DNA of 35,080 nucleotides from Candidatus Neomicrothrix sp. GTDB lineage: Bacteria; Actinomycetota; Acidimicrobiia; Acidimicrobiales; Aldehydirespiratoraceae. Numbering within the stretch: position 1 is the stretch's first letter; each line of letters opens with the position of its first letter. Under the pieces are notes generated by a model. That model did not search any database. It was given only the letters and a program-made list of their open reading frames with translations, and had not been told where the DNA came from. This document shows, in pieces, positions 15,512 to 23,976 of this stretch. Location of the stretch: positions 1 to 35,080 of the forward strand of contig JAFMKU010000016.1 in the NCBI GenBank assembly GCA_017852795.1. The letters are read 5' to 3'. A program made the translations under genes and the position numbers.

Positions 15512-16489
15512 ATGAAGATTTGGCGTTCGCATCAGCTCGGAGAACCGTTGGAGGTTCTGTCACTTGACGAGGTCGACGAACCATCGCCGGGCCCAGGCCA
15601 AGTACTGATCGAAACCACCGCGGTCGGGTTGACGTTTCCTGACGTGCTTTCGCTTCGAGGCATCTATCAGGTCCCGACCCGGCTGCCGTTTACGCCAGGT
15701 GGAGAAACCGCCGGGGTGGTAGCCGCCGTAGGTGAAGGGGTCGATCACCTCACCGTAGGGACCGCGGTCACCGTGCTCGGTGGCGGCCTCGCGGAGCGCA
15801 ACGTGGTAGCTGCTAGTTCGTGTTTCGCCTATCCGACCGAGCATCTCAGCCCGGCCCAGGCCGCAGCGATACCAGTCAACTACGGAACGACCTGGTTCGC
15901 TCTGCACAATCGGGCCAAACTCCAAGCGGGCGAAACGGTGCTGATCACCGGTGCGGCTGGGGGTACCGGCACCGCCTGCATCCAGTTGGCGTTGGCGGCG
16001 GGAGCGATCCCGATCGCCGTGGTTGGTGGTGAAGAAAAAGCGGCGCTGGTGCGGAGCCTCGGAGTGGAACATGTGGTTGATCATCGGGCCACTCCAGACT
16101 GGGTGGACGTGGTTCGCGACATGAGCGGCGGTGGCGTTGACGTGGCCTACGACGCGGTAGGCGGCGAGGCGTTTCACCAGGTTCGACGCTGCATGGCCTG
16201 GGATGGCCGGCTGCTGATCATCGGGTTTGTCGGTGGCATCGCCGATGCGCCGACCAACCATGCGCTGCTCAAAAACTATTCGATCGTGGGTGTCCACTGG
16301 GGCGCGTCGCTGATGCGTGACCCGGCCAGTGTGGCGGCGCAGATGGCGGAGGTGTTCGCGCTAGCCGAGCAAGGAGCGGTGGCTCCCGCGTTGTATCCAC
16401 CGTTTACGTTCGACCAGGCCGCGGTGGCAATTCAAGCCATTGCTGATCGTCAGGTGTCGGGCAAAGCGGTGGTTGTCCGCGAACGCTGA
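15512..16489 (+). CDS. NADPH:quinone oxidoreductase-like MDR protein
   Basis: A 325-residue medium-chain dehydrogenase/reductase of the zinc-free quinone oxidoreductase group. The N-terminal GroES-like domain contains FTPGGETAGVVAAVG (60-74), and the cofactor domain contains GAAGGTGTACIQLA (147-160), the glycine-rich turn of the NADP site. The cysteine and histidine zinc ligands of alcohol dehydrogenases are absent, and LLIIGFVGG is the usual late block. The substrate may be a quinone, enone or acyl chain and cannot be fixed from sequence. It starts 17 nt after pheT, is separated from the taurine set by 115 nt, and has no evident functional tie to either. Confidence 0.87.
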   Translation: MKIWRSHQLGEPLEVLSLDEVDEPSPGPGQVLIETTAVGLTFPDVLSLRGIYQVPTRLPFTPGGETAGVVAAVGEGVDHLTVGTAVTVLGGGLAERNVVAASSCFAYPTEHLSPAQAAAIPVNYGTTWFALHNRAKLQAGETVLITGAAGGTGTACIQLALAAGAIPIAVVGGEEKAALVRSLGVEHVVDHRATPDWVDVVRDMSGGGVDVAYDAVGGEAFHQVRRCMAWDGRLLIIGFVGGIADAPTNHALLKNYSIVGVHWGASLMRDPASVAAQMAEVFALAEQGAVAPALYPPFTFDQAAVAIQAIADRQVSGKAVVVRER

Positions 16490-16544
16490 TCGCTTCGACG
16501 TGGTTCGACCCGTCGGTGGCCGCGGAACCGGCCGCAAGCTGCGT

Positions 16545-16550
16545 TAGTCT
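16545..16550 (+). promoter_or_regulatory. Possible -10 element (TAGTCT) of the taurine cluster
   Basis: TAGTCT lies in the 115-nt gap before the aminotransferase gene and would give a leader of about 48 nt that includes a strong AGGAG (16592-16596), 8 nt from the ATG. No convincing -35 and no palindromic operator were seen. Confidence 0.3.
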
Positions 16551-16604
16551 TCGCCGCGTCACCATCCAAAGCGCGTCGACGCTTTACCTACAGGAGAGAA
16601 GCGG

Positions 16605-17957
16605 ATGTTGGATTTCCGTGCGGCTTCACAGGCCCATGTCGTCCCGCATTTCACGAAGGGCGCGGCGTGGAACGCCGAGAACTTGGTGGTGATGGACCGA
16701 GGCGAAGGGTGTTACGTCTGGGACACCGACGGCAACCGGTATCTCGATGGTCTTGCCGGCCTGTTTTGTACCAACCTTGGTCATGGGCGCCGTGACCTGG
16801 CCCAAGAAGCCGCCCGGCAGATGGAACGGCTGGCGTTCTACCCCAACTGGGGTTTCACCCACGAACCGGTTTCGAAAGCGGCGACGCTGATCGCCGACGT
16901 TGCCCCCGGGGACCTCGACGAAGTGTTTTTCGTCAGTTCCGGTTCGGAAGCGGTGGAGTCGGCGATGAAGTTCGCTCGCAACTATCACCTCGCCAACGGT
17001 GACGAGGGGCGTTACAAGGTCATCTCTCGGGAGTGGAGCTACCATGGCACCACGTTGGCTGCGCTCACGGTGACCGGCGTGCCGAAGTTTCGCAAACACT
17101 TCCTGCCGATGATGTGGGACGGGGTACGTCATGTGCCCAACACCCTCGGCGACACCTCCGAGCAGTTGGACAGCGCCCGGGCCGTGGAAGAAATGATCCT
17201 GGCTGAAGGCCCCGAGACGGTGGCGATGGTGATCGCAGAACCCGTACAAAACGGACGTGGATGTCTGGTTCCTCCCGACGGGTACTGGCAGGAGCTGCGG
17301 CGGATCTGCGACCGGTACGGCGTGTTGTTGTGTGCCGACGAAGTGATCTGTTCGTTCGGTCGGTTGGGGCATTTCTTTGGCAGCGAACGCTTCGGGGTGG
17401 TGCCGGACCTGATCACGTTCGCCAAAGGGGTCACCAGCGCGTATCTGCCGCTCGGCGGGGTGGTGGTTCGCCGGGCGTTGATGGACCAGATTTGGGATTC
17501 CGAGGTCGGCTTGTTTAACCATGGATCCACCTTCGGTGGCCATCCGGTCGCGACCGCGGTCGCGGCGGTCAACATTCAGGCCATGCACGACGAAAAGGTC
17601 ATGGAACACGTCCGCAGCCACGAGCAGTATCTGCGGGACGGGTTTGCCGCGCTGGTTGCAGCCCACGGGATCGTTCGCGAATGGCGAGGCACCGGCTACT
17701 TCTATGCCTTGGAGTTGATGCGAGACCGCGAGACCGGTGAGGACCTCAGTGAGGCTGACGCCGCGGGTTTGCAGGGCGGTGTGTTAGCCCGGATTCTTCG
17801 GGAAGAAGGTTTGTTGGTGCGACCCGATGACCGGGGGGCCACCATGTTGACTTTCTCGCCGCCGCTGGTTGCCGACCGGGACGTGATCGATGATCTTCAC
17901 GCCCGCGCCGACCGGGTTCTGAACCGCACCGCGGCATGGCTGAACGAAAACCGGTAG
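16605..17957 (+). CDS. tpa: Class III aminotransferase, probable taurine:pyruvate aminotransferase
   Basis: A 450-residue fold-type I PLP enzyme. Visible: SSGSEA (111-116, phosphate binding), SYHGTT (145-150), Asp245 in LLCADEV (pyridine N) and the Schiff-base Lys274 in ITFAKGVTS. The family includes omega-amino acid transaminases; the assignment to taurine rests on context, since phosphate acetyltransferase and Xsc follow directly and sulfoacetaldehyde is the product needed by Xsc. FCTNLGHGRRDLAQEAARQ and FYPNWGF are consistent with the Tpa branch but are not proof. Taurine:2-oxoglutarate or beta-alanine aminotransferase are the alternatives. AGGAG lies 8 nt before ATG. The next gene starts 10 nt after the stop. 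Confidence 0.75.
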   Translation: MLDFRAASQAHVVPHFTKGAAWNAENLVVMDRGEGCYVWDTDGNRYLDGLAGLFCTNLGHGRRDLAQEAARQMERLAFYPNWGFTHEPVSKAATLIADVAPGDLDEVFFVSSGSEAVESAMKFARNYHLANGDEGRYKVISREWSYHGTTLAALTVTGVPKFRKHFLPMMWDGVRHVPNTLGDTSEQLDSARAVEEMILAEGPETVAMVIAEPVQNGRGCLVPPDGYWQELRRICDRYGVLLCADEVICSFGRLGHFFGSERFGVVPDLITFAKGVTSAYLPLGGVVVRRALMDQIWDSEVGLFNHGSTFGGHPVATAVAAVNIQAMHDEKVMEHVRSHEQYLRDGFAALVAAHGIVREWRGTGYFYALELMRDRETGEDLSEADAAGLQGGVLARILREEGLLVRPDDRGATMLTFSPPLVADRDVIDDLHARADRVLNRTAAWLNENR

Positions 17958-17967
17958 ACCTGTACCA

Positions 17968-18891
17968 ATGAGCGTGGTTGAGCGGTGGTTCGAAAAGGCG
18001 GCCGAGCAGCCACGGCGAGTGTTGCTCGCCGACCACGATCAGCGGGCCATCGAAGCTGCTGACCGTCTCAACCGCGACGGGTTAGCCGAAGCGTTGATCG
18101 TAGGCCGTGACGTGATGAGCGTGGCCGAGGTTGGTCACCGCGCGGCGCAGGAGCATCTTGCGGCGTTGGCTGCGGTCACCGAAGGGCCATGGGCCGGTCG
18201 GTTCCTTGACCTTGATGACCCGTTGGTGATCGCCACCGCGTTGGTTCAGTCGGGTTGGGCCGACGCCGCGGTGGGAGGAGCGACCCGTGCCACCAGCGAT
18301 GTGATCCGGGCGGGTCTGCGGGTGTTAGGCACCCGCCCGGGTGTCGAAACGGTCAGCAGCTGTTTTCTGCTGGTGCTGCCCGACGGGCAACCGGTGGTGT
18401 TTGGCGACTGCGGGGTGGTTCCAGATCCGTCCTCAACGCAACTCTGCGACATTGCTCGTGACAGTGCGGCCACGTTTCAGCAGCTGGTTGGGGCCGAACC
18501 GGTTGTTGCACTGCTGTCGTTTTCGACCAAAGGCAGTGCCGAGCATCCTCGGGTCGACAAGATCCGAACCGCGGTGGATTTGTTGCGGGCACAGGCTCCG
18601 GAGTTGTCGGTCGATGGAGAACTGCAATTCGACGCGGCTTGGGACCCGGAGGTGGCTGCGATCAAAGCGCCGGATTCGTCGGTGGCGGGGCGGGCCAACG
18701 TCTTCGTGTTTCCCGACCTCGACAGCGGCAACATTGCCTACAAGTTGACCGAACGGCTGGGTGGGGCTCAGGCGTTCGGTCCGTTGCTGCAGGGGTTCAA
18801 CGGGGTCTTGCATGACCTTTCGCGGGGTTGCAGTGTTGAGGACATGGTTGCGGTGTCGGTGATCGCTGCGTTGCAGGCACAGCCTGGTTGA
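17968..18891 (+). CDS. pta: Phosphate acetyltransferase
   Basis: A 307-residue single-domain PTA_PTB enzyme that converts acetyl phosphate and CoA to acetyl-CoA. Blocks: VLLADHDQRAIEAADRL at the N-terminus, VGGATRATSDVIRAGLRVLG (about 93-112), SSCFLLVLPDG, STKGSAEHPRVDKI and NVFVFPDLDSGNIAYKLTERLGG, the last being the best family signature. It lacks the N-terminal DRTGG domain of E. coli Pta. Between the aminotransferase and Xsc it makes sense as the enzyme that consumes the acetyl phosphate released by Xsc, which is the known role of pta in taurine and sulfoacetaldehyde clusters. The stop is about 70 nt from xsc. Confidence 0.92.
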   Translation: MSVVERWFEKAAEQPRRVLLADHDQRAIEAADRLNRDGLAEALIVGRDVMSVAEVGHRAAQEHLAALAAVTEGPWAGRFLDLDDPLVIATALVQSGWADAAVGGATRATSDVIRAGLRVLGTRPGVETVSSCFLLVLPDGQPVVFGDCGVVPDPSSTQLCDIARDSAATFQQLVGAEPVVALLSFSTKGSAEHPRVDKIRTAVDLLRAQAPELSVDGELQFDAAWDPEVAAIKAPDSSVAGRANVFVFPDLDSGNIAYKLTERLGGAQAFGPLLQGFNGVLHDLSRGCSVEDMVAVSVIAALQAQPG

Positions 18892-18960
18892 GCGAGCGGT
18901 TAGGCTCTCGCCGTCGCCTGATGGGCCGCCGGTCGGTCCGTACATGTAAAGGATGTGGAC

Positions 18961-20727
18961 ATGACACGCATGACCCCCAGTGAAGCGTTTGTGGAGACGA
19001 TGGTCGCCAACGGTGTGACCACGACGTTCGGGATCATGGGCAGTGCGTTCATGGATGCCATGGACATCTTCGCCCCGGCCGGAATCGAAATGGTGCCGGT
19101 TGTTCACGAACAGGGCGGGGCGCACATGGCTGACGGCTATTCGCGGGTGAGTGGACGCCACGGTGTGGTGATTGCCCAGAACGGCCCCGGGATTTCTAAC
19201 TGTGTCACCGCCATCGCGGCAGCGTTCTGGGCTCATTCGCCGGTAGTGATCGTGACCCCTCAGACCGGTTCGATGGGTCTCGGGTTGGGTGGGTTCCAGG
19301 AAGCCAACCAGCTTCCGATGTTTGAAGAGTTCACCAAATATCAGGCGCACATCGACAATGAGCACCGGATGGCGGAACTTTCGGCGCGGGCGTTCGACCG
19401 GGCGATGTCAGAAATGGGTCCAACGCAGATCAACATTCCCCGTGATCGCTTCTACGGCGAGATCGACGTGGAGATCCCGGCTCCGATGACCTTGGATCTT
19501 GGTCCGGGAGGAAACGCCAGCTTGGATGCGGCTGCGGAACTGCTGGCCAACGCCGAGTTCCCGGTGATGATCAGCGGCGGTGGGGTAGTGATGGGTGACG
19601 CCATGGCTGATGCGGTCGCGTTGGCGGAGCGTCTTGGCTGCGCGGTGGTCAACAGCTACCTGCACAACGATTCGTTCCCGGCCAGCCACCCGTTGTGGTG
19701 CGGGCCGCTGGGATATCAGGGGTCCAAAGCGGCGATGAAACTCATTGCTCGGGCTGATGTGGTGCTGGCGTTAGGGACCCGACTCGGACCGTTCGGAACG
19801 CTTCCCCAGCACGGGATGGACTACTGGCCGGCCGATGCCAAGATCATTCAGGTCGACGCCGATCACCGCATGTTGGGCCTGGTCAAACCGATTTCGGTCG
19901 GGGTCAATGGTGACGCAGCGGCGACCGCTCAGGCGCTGCTGGCCCGCCTCGATGGGCGTTCGCTGGTTACTGATGCCAACCGCGAGCAACGGGCCGAAGC
20001 CATCGCGGCAGAAAAAGCTGCGTGGGAAGCCGAGTTGGATGCCTGGACGCACGAAACCGATGAGTTCAGTTTGGCCATGATCGACGAAGCCAAGTCCGAA
20101 GAGGGTGGCTGGCTGCATCCCCGTCAGGTGTTGCGTGAACTTGAAAAAGCGATGCCGGCGCGAGTCATGGTTTCGACCGACATCGGCAACATCAACTCGG
20201 TGGCGAACAGCTACCTGCGGTTCGAAGAACCCCGTTCGTTCCTCGCTCCGATGAGTTGGGGCAACTGCGGGTACGCCCTGCCCACGGTGATCGGAGCCAA
20301 GAAAGCGGCTCCGGATCGGCCAGCGGTGGCCTATGCCGGTGATGGGGCGTGGGCGATGAGCATGGTTGAGGTTCTGACCGCGGTTCGCCACCAGATCCCG
20401 GTGACCGCCGTGGTGTTCAACAACCGCCAGTGGGGAGCCGAAAAGAAGAACCAGGTGGACTTCTACGGTCACCGTTTCGTTGCTGGTGAACTCGATGCTG
20501 GCGAAAACTACGCGGAGATTGCTCGTTCGATGGGGGCCGAAGGGGTGCGGGTCGACACCATCGAAGCGGTGGGTCCGGCATTGACCGCGGCGATCGAAGC
20601 GCAGATGAACGACGGACGAACCACGGTGATCGAGATCATGTGCACCAAAGAACTCGGGGATCCGTTCCGCAAGGACGCGTTGGCTAAACCAACTCGGTTC
20701 CTCGACAAATACCGCGACTTCGTCTGA
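18961..20727 (+). CDS. xsc: Sulfoacetaldehyde acetyltransferase
   Basis: A ThDP enzyme that converts sulfoacetaldehyde and phosphate to sulfite and acetyl phosphate. The start at ATG 18961 is preferred over GTG 18955 in the track because AAAGGA (18948-18953) is then 7 nt upstream; the product is 588 residues, the family's length. Seen: FGIMGSAFMDAMDIF (23-37), catalytic Glu50 in VVHEQGG, AQNGPGISN, and the C-terminal ThDP motif GDGAWAMSMVEVL...VVFNN. The sulfoacetaldehyde-type N-terminus and GGFQEANQLPMFEE separate it from acetolactate synthase and other decarboxylases. TAGGCT (18901-18906) may be an internal promoter. Confidence 0.92.
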   Translation: MTRMTPSEAFVETMVANGVTTTFGIMGSAFMDAMDIFAPAGIEMVPVVHEQGGAHMADGYSRVSGRHGVVIAQNGPGISNCVTAIAAAFWAHSPVVIVTPQTGSMGLGLGGFQEANQLPMFEEFTKYQAHIDNEHRMAELSARAFDRAMSEMGPTQINIPRDRFYGEIDVEIPAPMTLDLGPGGNASLDAAAELLANAEFPVMISGGGVVMGDAMADAVALAERLGCAVVNSYLHNDSFPASHPLWCGPLGYQGSKAAMKLIARADVVLALGTRLGPFGTLPQHGMDYWPADAKIIQVDADHRMLGLVKPISVGVNGDAAATAQALLARLDGRSLVTDANREQRAEAIAAEKAAWEAELDAWTHETDEFSLAMIDEAKSEEGGWLHPRQVLRELEKAMPARVMVSTDIGNINSVANSYLRFEEPRSFLAPMSWGNCGYALPTVIGAKKAAPDRPAVAYAGDGAWAMSMVEVLTAVRHQIPVTAVVFNNRQWGAEKKNQVDFYGHRFVAGELDAGENYAEIARSMGAEGVRVDTIEAVGPALTAAIEAQMNDGRTTVIEIMCTKELGDPFRKDALAKPTRFLDKYRDFV

Positions 20728-20740
20728 GCCACCAGCACAG

Positions 20741-20769
20741 ATGTTTTATGCAGGTAGTTGTATAAACAT
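20741..20769 (+). promoter_or_regulatory. ArgR-box-like palindrome upstream of argC
   Basis: ATGTTT at 20741 mirrors AAACAT at 20764, and within them TTATGCA is mirrored by TTGTATAA around a short centre. This AT-rich imperfect palindrome stands out from the GC-rich neighbourhood and resembles an ARG box (two TGCAT-like halves). ArgR is encoded in the same operon. The -35 candidate of argC lies inside it, so bound ArgR would block RNA polymerase. Confidence 0.6.
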
Positions 20770-20786
20770 CCAGCTTTGAGTATCCT
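20758..20786 (+). promoter_or_regulatory. argC promoter, leaderless
   Basis: TTGTAT (20758-20763), a 17-nt spacer and TATCCT (20781-20786) form a good -35/-10 pair. The ATG of argC at 20793 is only 6 nt downstream, so the transcript probably starts at the initiation codon; no Shine-Dalgarno sequence precedes it. This is the only leaderless candidate here with a recognisable -35. Confidence 0.6.
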
Positions 20787-20792
20787 GTCCGG

Positions 20793-21827
20793 ATGCCAAA
20801 AGTCGCGATCATCGGCGCGTCAGGTTTCACCGGAGCCGAATTACTGCGGATCTGTGCCGCCCATGACGCGCTCGATGTGGTCGTTGCCACCGGCGATTCG
20901 CAAGCCGGTGTCGCGGTCGCCGATCTGTATCCGAGCCTGGCCGCCGCCTACCCCGATCTCCGGTTCGCCGGTTACGACCCGGCGACGATCGACGGGGTTG
21001 ATCTGGTTTTCCTTGGTTTGCCTCACGGGGCATCACAGGACATGGTTCCGGCCCTAACCGGCCGGGTGGGTCACATTGTCGACCTTGCGGCTGATTTTCG
21101 GCTCAGCGATCCCGGGCTGTATCCCCAGTGGTACGGCGAAGAGCATCACGTTCCTGAACTCCTAGCCGATTTCGTCTACGGGCTACCCGAGTTCTTCCGA
21201 GAACGGATCGCTAACGCCGCGTTGATCGCAGCTCCCGGATGCTACGTGACGGCGTCATCGCTGGCGCTCGGCCCGCTGGTCAAAGCCGGGATGGTCGAAC
21301 CGACCGGCATTGTCATCGACGCGGCAAGTGGGGTCAGCGGAGCCGGACGGCCCCCCAAGCCCAACACCACCTTCTGCGCGGTTGATGAAGATTTCACTGC
21401 CTACGGGCTGCTTACCCATCGCCACACCCCCGAAATCGAGCAGGCGGTGACCAGCCACGCCGGAGTTGATGTGCAGGTGCTGTTCACCCCCCATCTGGCC
21501 CCAATGAACCGGGGCATTCTCGCCACCATCTACGCCCGGCCTCAACCCGGAGTTGACGCCGAGGCCGCAATGGCCTGCCTGGCTGATGCCTACCGTGACG
21601 AACCGTTCGTTGTGGTCTCGGACCGGTCCCCATCCACCAAAGCCACGTTGGGTTCCAACAGCTGCCATCTCACGGTTCGGGTTGATGAACGCACCGGATG
21701 GTTGGTCGCAATCTCGGCTCTCGACAATCTGGTGAAGGGCGCTTCGGGACAGGCCGTGCAGTGCGCCAACCTTGCTCTTGGAATCAACGAAACAACCGGG
21801 CTGGCCGTCGCCGGCCTGTACCCGTGA
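20793..21827 (+). CDS. argC: N-acetyl-gamma-glutamyl-phosphate reductase
   Basis: Third step of arginine synthesis: NADPH-dependent reduction of N-acetylglutamyl phosphate to the semialdehyde. GASGFTGAELL (8-18) is the nucleotide-binding turn, and the catalytic Cys150 lies in IAAPGCYVTASSLAL. HLAPMNRGILATIYA and VRVDERTGWLVAISALDN are the conserved late blocks. The 344 residues are normal. First gene of the argCJBDFRGH cluster; argJ follows within a few codons of the stop. The promoter and operator directly upstream suggest repression by ArgR plus arginine. Confidence 0.97.
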   Translation: MPKVAIIGASGFTGAELLRICAAHDALDVVVATGDSQAGVAVADLYPSLAAAYPDLRFAGYDPATIDGVDLVFLGLPHGASQDMVPALTGRVGHIVDLAADFRLSDPGLYPQWYGEEHHVPELLADFVYGLPEFFRERIANAALIAAPGCYVTASSLALGPLVKAGMVEPTGIVIDAASGVSGAGRPPKPNTTFCAVDEDFTAYGLLTHRHTPEIEQAVTSHAGVDVQVLFTPHLAPMNRGILATIYARPQPGVDAEAAMACLADAYRDEPFVVVSDRSPSTKATLGSNSCHLTVRVDERTGWLVAISALDNLVKGASGQAVQCANLALGINETTGLAVAGLYP

Positions 21828-21844
21828 CCGACACAGGATCTGCC

Positions 21845-23095
21845 ATGTCCTCAACCTCCGATAGCGCTTCGATCTCGCCTCTGGCTCCGGACTCGTTCCC
21901 GGTCCTTCCCCCGATTGCTGGGGTGGGGATAGCTACCTTCGCCGCTGGCCTTCGCTACACCGGCCGCGACGATTTGTTTGTGGCCAGCCTGGCCGAAGGC
22001 ACATCGGTTGCCGGGGTTTTCACGACTTCGTTATGCCCGTCGGCCCCCGTTGATTGGTGTCGTCAGCAGTTGGTGGGGCGGACAGCTCGGGCTCTGGTGT
22101 GCAACGCCGGGAACGCCAACGCTTTCACCGGGCAAGCCGGGATGGTAAGCGCGGCGATGACCGCAGAGGTGATCGCCGAGTCGCTGACCGTCGCTCCCGA
22201 CCAGGTGTTTCTCGCTTCGACCGGGGTCATTGGCGAACCCATGCCCGACCAAAAAATCGCGGAGGCTCTCCCGCAGCTGGCGGCCGCGGTGGCGCCATCG
22301 TCGGCTGAGGGCTGGAAGAACGCGGCGTTGGCTATCGGCACCACCGACACCTTTGCCAAAGGGGCGTCGCGGCGGATCGACGGTGCCGTGAGTCATGTCG
22401 TAGGGATTGCCAAAGGCAGCGGAATGATCGCCCCGAACATGGCGACCATGCTGGCCTTCGTGTTCACCGACCTACCGGTCGAACCAACCCTGCTTCAGGA
22501 ATGTCTCAGCACTGCCTCCGCCCGAACCTTCAACCGGATCACCGTTGATTCGGATACGTCGACCAGCGACACCGTGCTGCTGTTCGCCACCGGAGAACAA
22601 ATCGACGATGAACTGGTCGACCGAGACGACCCACGGTTGGAGTCGTTTCAGGCTGCGCTCGACGCGGTGCTGTCGGATTTGGCCCACCAGATCGTGCGCG
22701 ACGGTGAAGGGGCCACCAAGTTCATCGAGGTGACTGTCAGCGGAGCCGCTGACGATGCCGCGGCCGAGATCATTGCCAAATCGATCGCCAATTCGCCGCT
22801 GGTGAAAACCGCGATCGCGGCTGAGGACGCCAACTGGGGGCGGATCATCATGGCGGTCGGCAAAGCCGGTCAAGCCGCCGACCGGGACCGGATCGAACTC
22901 TGGATCGGGACCGAACAGGTCACCTTCAACGGTGCGGTGCTGGCCAGCTACTCCGAAGCCCGGGCTACCGAACACCTCCAAGGTGACGAGGTGACCATCA
23001 AGGTGGACGTCGGTGTCGGACCGGGACAGGCAACGGTTTGGACCTGCGACCTCACCCACCGCTATATCGACATCAACGCGGGGTATCGCTCATGA
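21845..23095 (+). CDS. argJ: Glutamate N-acetyltransferase / amino-acid N-acetyltransferase
   Basis: Transfers the acetyl group from N-acetylornithine to glutamate and, in bifunctional forms, also uses acetyl-CoA. The track starts at 21698 inside argC. I prefer ATG 21845, with AGGA at 21835-21838; GTG 21824, overlapping the argC stop as GTGA, is the alternative. The autoprocessing site KGSGMIAPNMATMLAF is present, with Thr201 as nucleophile, so the precursor cleaves into alpha and beta chains. The 416 residues match the family. The C-terminal DLTHRYIDINAGYRS is conserved. No argA is seen, so ArgJ probably supplies both activities, but this is not provable by eye. Confidence 0.95.
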   Translation: MSSTSDSASISPLAPDSFPVLPPIAGVGIATFAAGLRYTGRDDLFVASLAEGTSVAGVFTTSLCPSAPVDWCRQQLVGRTARALVCNAGNANAFTGQAGMVSAAMTAEVIAESLTVAPDQVFLASTGVIGEPMPDQKIAEALPQLAAAVAPSSAEGWKNAALAIGTTDTFAKGASRRIDGAVSHVVGIAKGSGMIAPNMATMLAFVFTDLPVEPTLLQECLSTASARTFNRITVDSDTSTSDTVLLFATGEQIDDELVDRDDPRLESFQAALDAVLSDLAHQIVRDGEGATKFIEVTVSGAADDAAAEIIAKSIANSPLVKTAIAAEDANWGRIIMAVGKAGQAADRDRIELWIGTEQVTFNGAVLASYSEARATEHLQGDEVTIKVDVGVGPGQATVWTCDLTHRYIDINAGYRS

Positions 23096-23976
23096 GCAAC
23101 GAACAACCAGACCGGGGATTTTCGCCGGAACGGAGAGCCGCTGCTCTCCTGGAGGCCCTGCCGTACATCCAACGGTTCCGAGATTCGGTGGTGGTCGTCA
23201 AATACGGCGGTAACGCCATGACCGATCCAAACTTCGCGACGACGTTCGCTGAAGATGTCGTGCTACTTCGCTCGGTTGGGCTTCGCCCGGTCGTGGTCCA
23301 CGGAGGTGGACCTCAAATTGGTGAGCTGCTGGGACGGCTCGGCAAAGACACCGAGTTTGTTGACGGGCTTCGGGTGACCGACGCCGAAACGCTTGACGTG
23401 GTCCGGATGGTGCTGGTGGGCAAAGTCGGGCGGGAAATCGTCGGTGCGATCAACGTCCATGGGGCCTACGCCGTCGGGCTTTCCGGTGAGGACGGGGGCC
23501 TGATCACCGCCACCGCTCGGAGTGCAGAACTCGGGTTTGTCGGCGACGTGGAATCGGTCCAACCGGGCATCGTGGAACGTCTGCTGGCCGAAAACATGAT
23601 CCCGGTGATCTCCACCATTGGCGTCGACCGTTCCGGTCAGGCCTACAACATCAACGCCGATACGGTCGCTGGTGCGCTGGCCGGTGCCCTGCATGCCGAG
23701 AAAGCGATCTATCTCACCGACGTGTCCGGGTTGCTTGCCGACGTCGACGATCCGTCATCGATCATTGCTCGGGCCAGCGTTTCGGAAGTGAAAGCGTTGC
23801 TGGCCGATGGCACCATCAGCGGGGGCATGATCCCCAAGGTCGAAGCCTGTATTCAGGCGGTGGATTCCGGAGCGGCATCCGCCCACATGCTCGACGGACG
23901 GATTCCGCACGTGCTGCTGCTCGAATTGTTCACCGATGCCGGGATCGGCACCATGATCATCGGAGATCAGCCATGA
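23092..23976 (+). CDS. argB: Acetylglutamate kinase
   Basis: Phosphorylates N-acetylglutamate, the usual arginine-feedback step. The track start at 23038 is inside argJ; ATG 23092 overlaps the argJ stop (ATGA) and gives 294 residues. Visible: VVVVKYGGNAM (33-43), VVVHGGGPQI (substrate loop), GLSGEDGGLITA and NADTVAGALAGALHAEK. An N-terminal extension before the kinase core (about 1-30) is of the type that carries the arginine-sensing helix in inhibitable kinases, so feedback inhibition is plausible. The stop overlaps argD by 4 nt. Confidence 0.97.
   Translation: MSNEQPDRGFSPERRAAALLEALPYIQRFRDSVVVVKYGGNAMTDPNFATTFAEDVVLLRSVGLRPVVVHGGGPQIGELLGRLGKDTEFVDGLRVTDAETLDVVRMVLVGKVGREIVGAINVHGAYAVGLSGEDGGLITATARSAELGFVGDVESVQPGIVERLLAENMIPVISTIGVDRSGQAYNINADTVAGALAGALHAEKAIYLTDVSGLLADVDDPSSIIARASVSEVKALLADGTISGGMIPKVEACIQAVDSGAASAHMLDGRIPHVLLLELFTDAGIGTMIIGDQP

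Noticed and set aside
16626-17666. 346-aa minus-strand ORF
   Set aside because: Antisense to the taurine aminotransferase; shadow frame.
18961-20727. Acetolactate synthase or other ThDP decarboxylase
   Set aside because: The N-terminal FGIMGSAFMDAMDIF and GGFQEANQLPMFEE blocks and the adjacent pta and aminotransferase fit Xsc, not IlvB.
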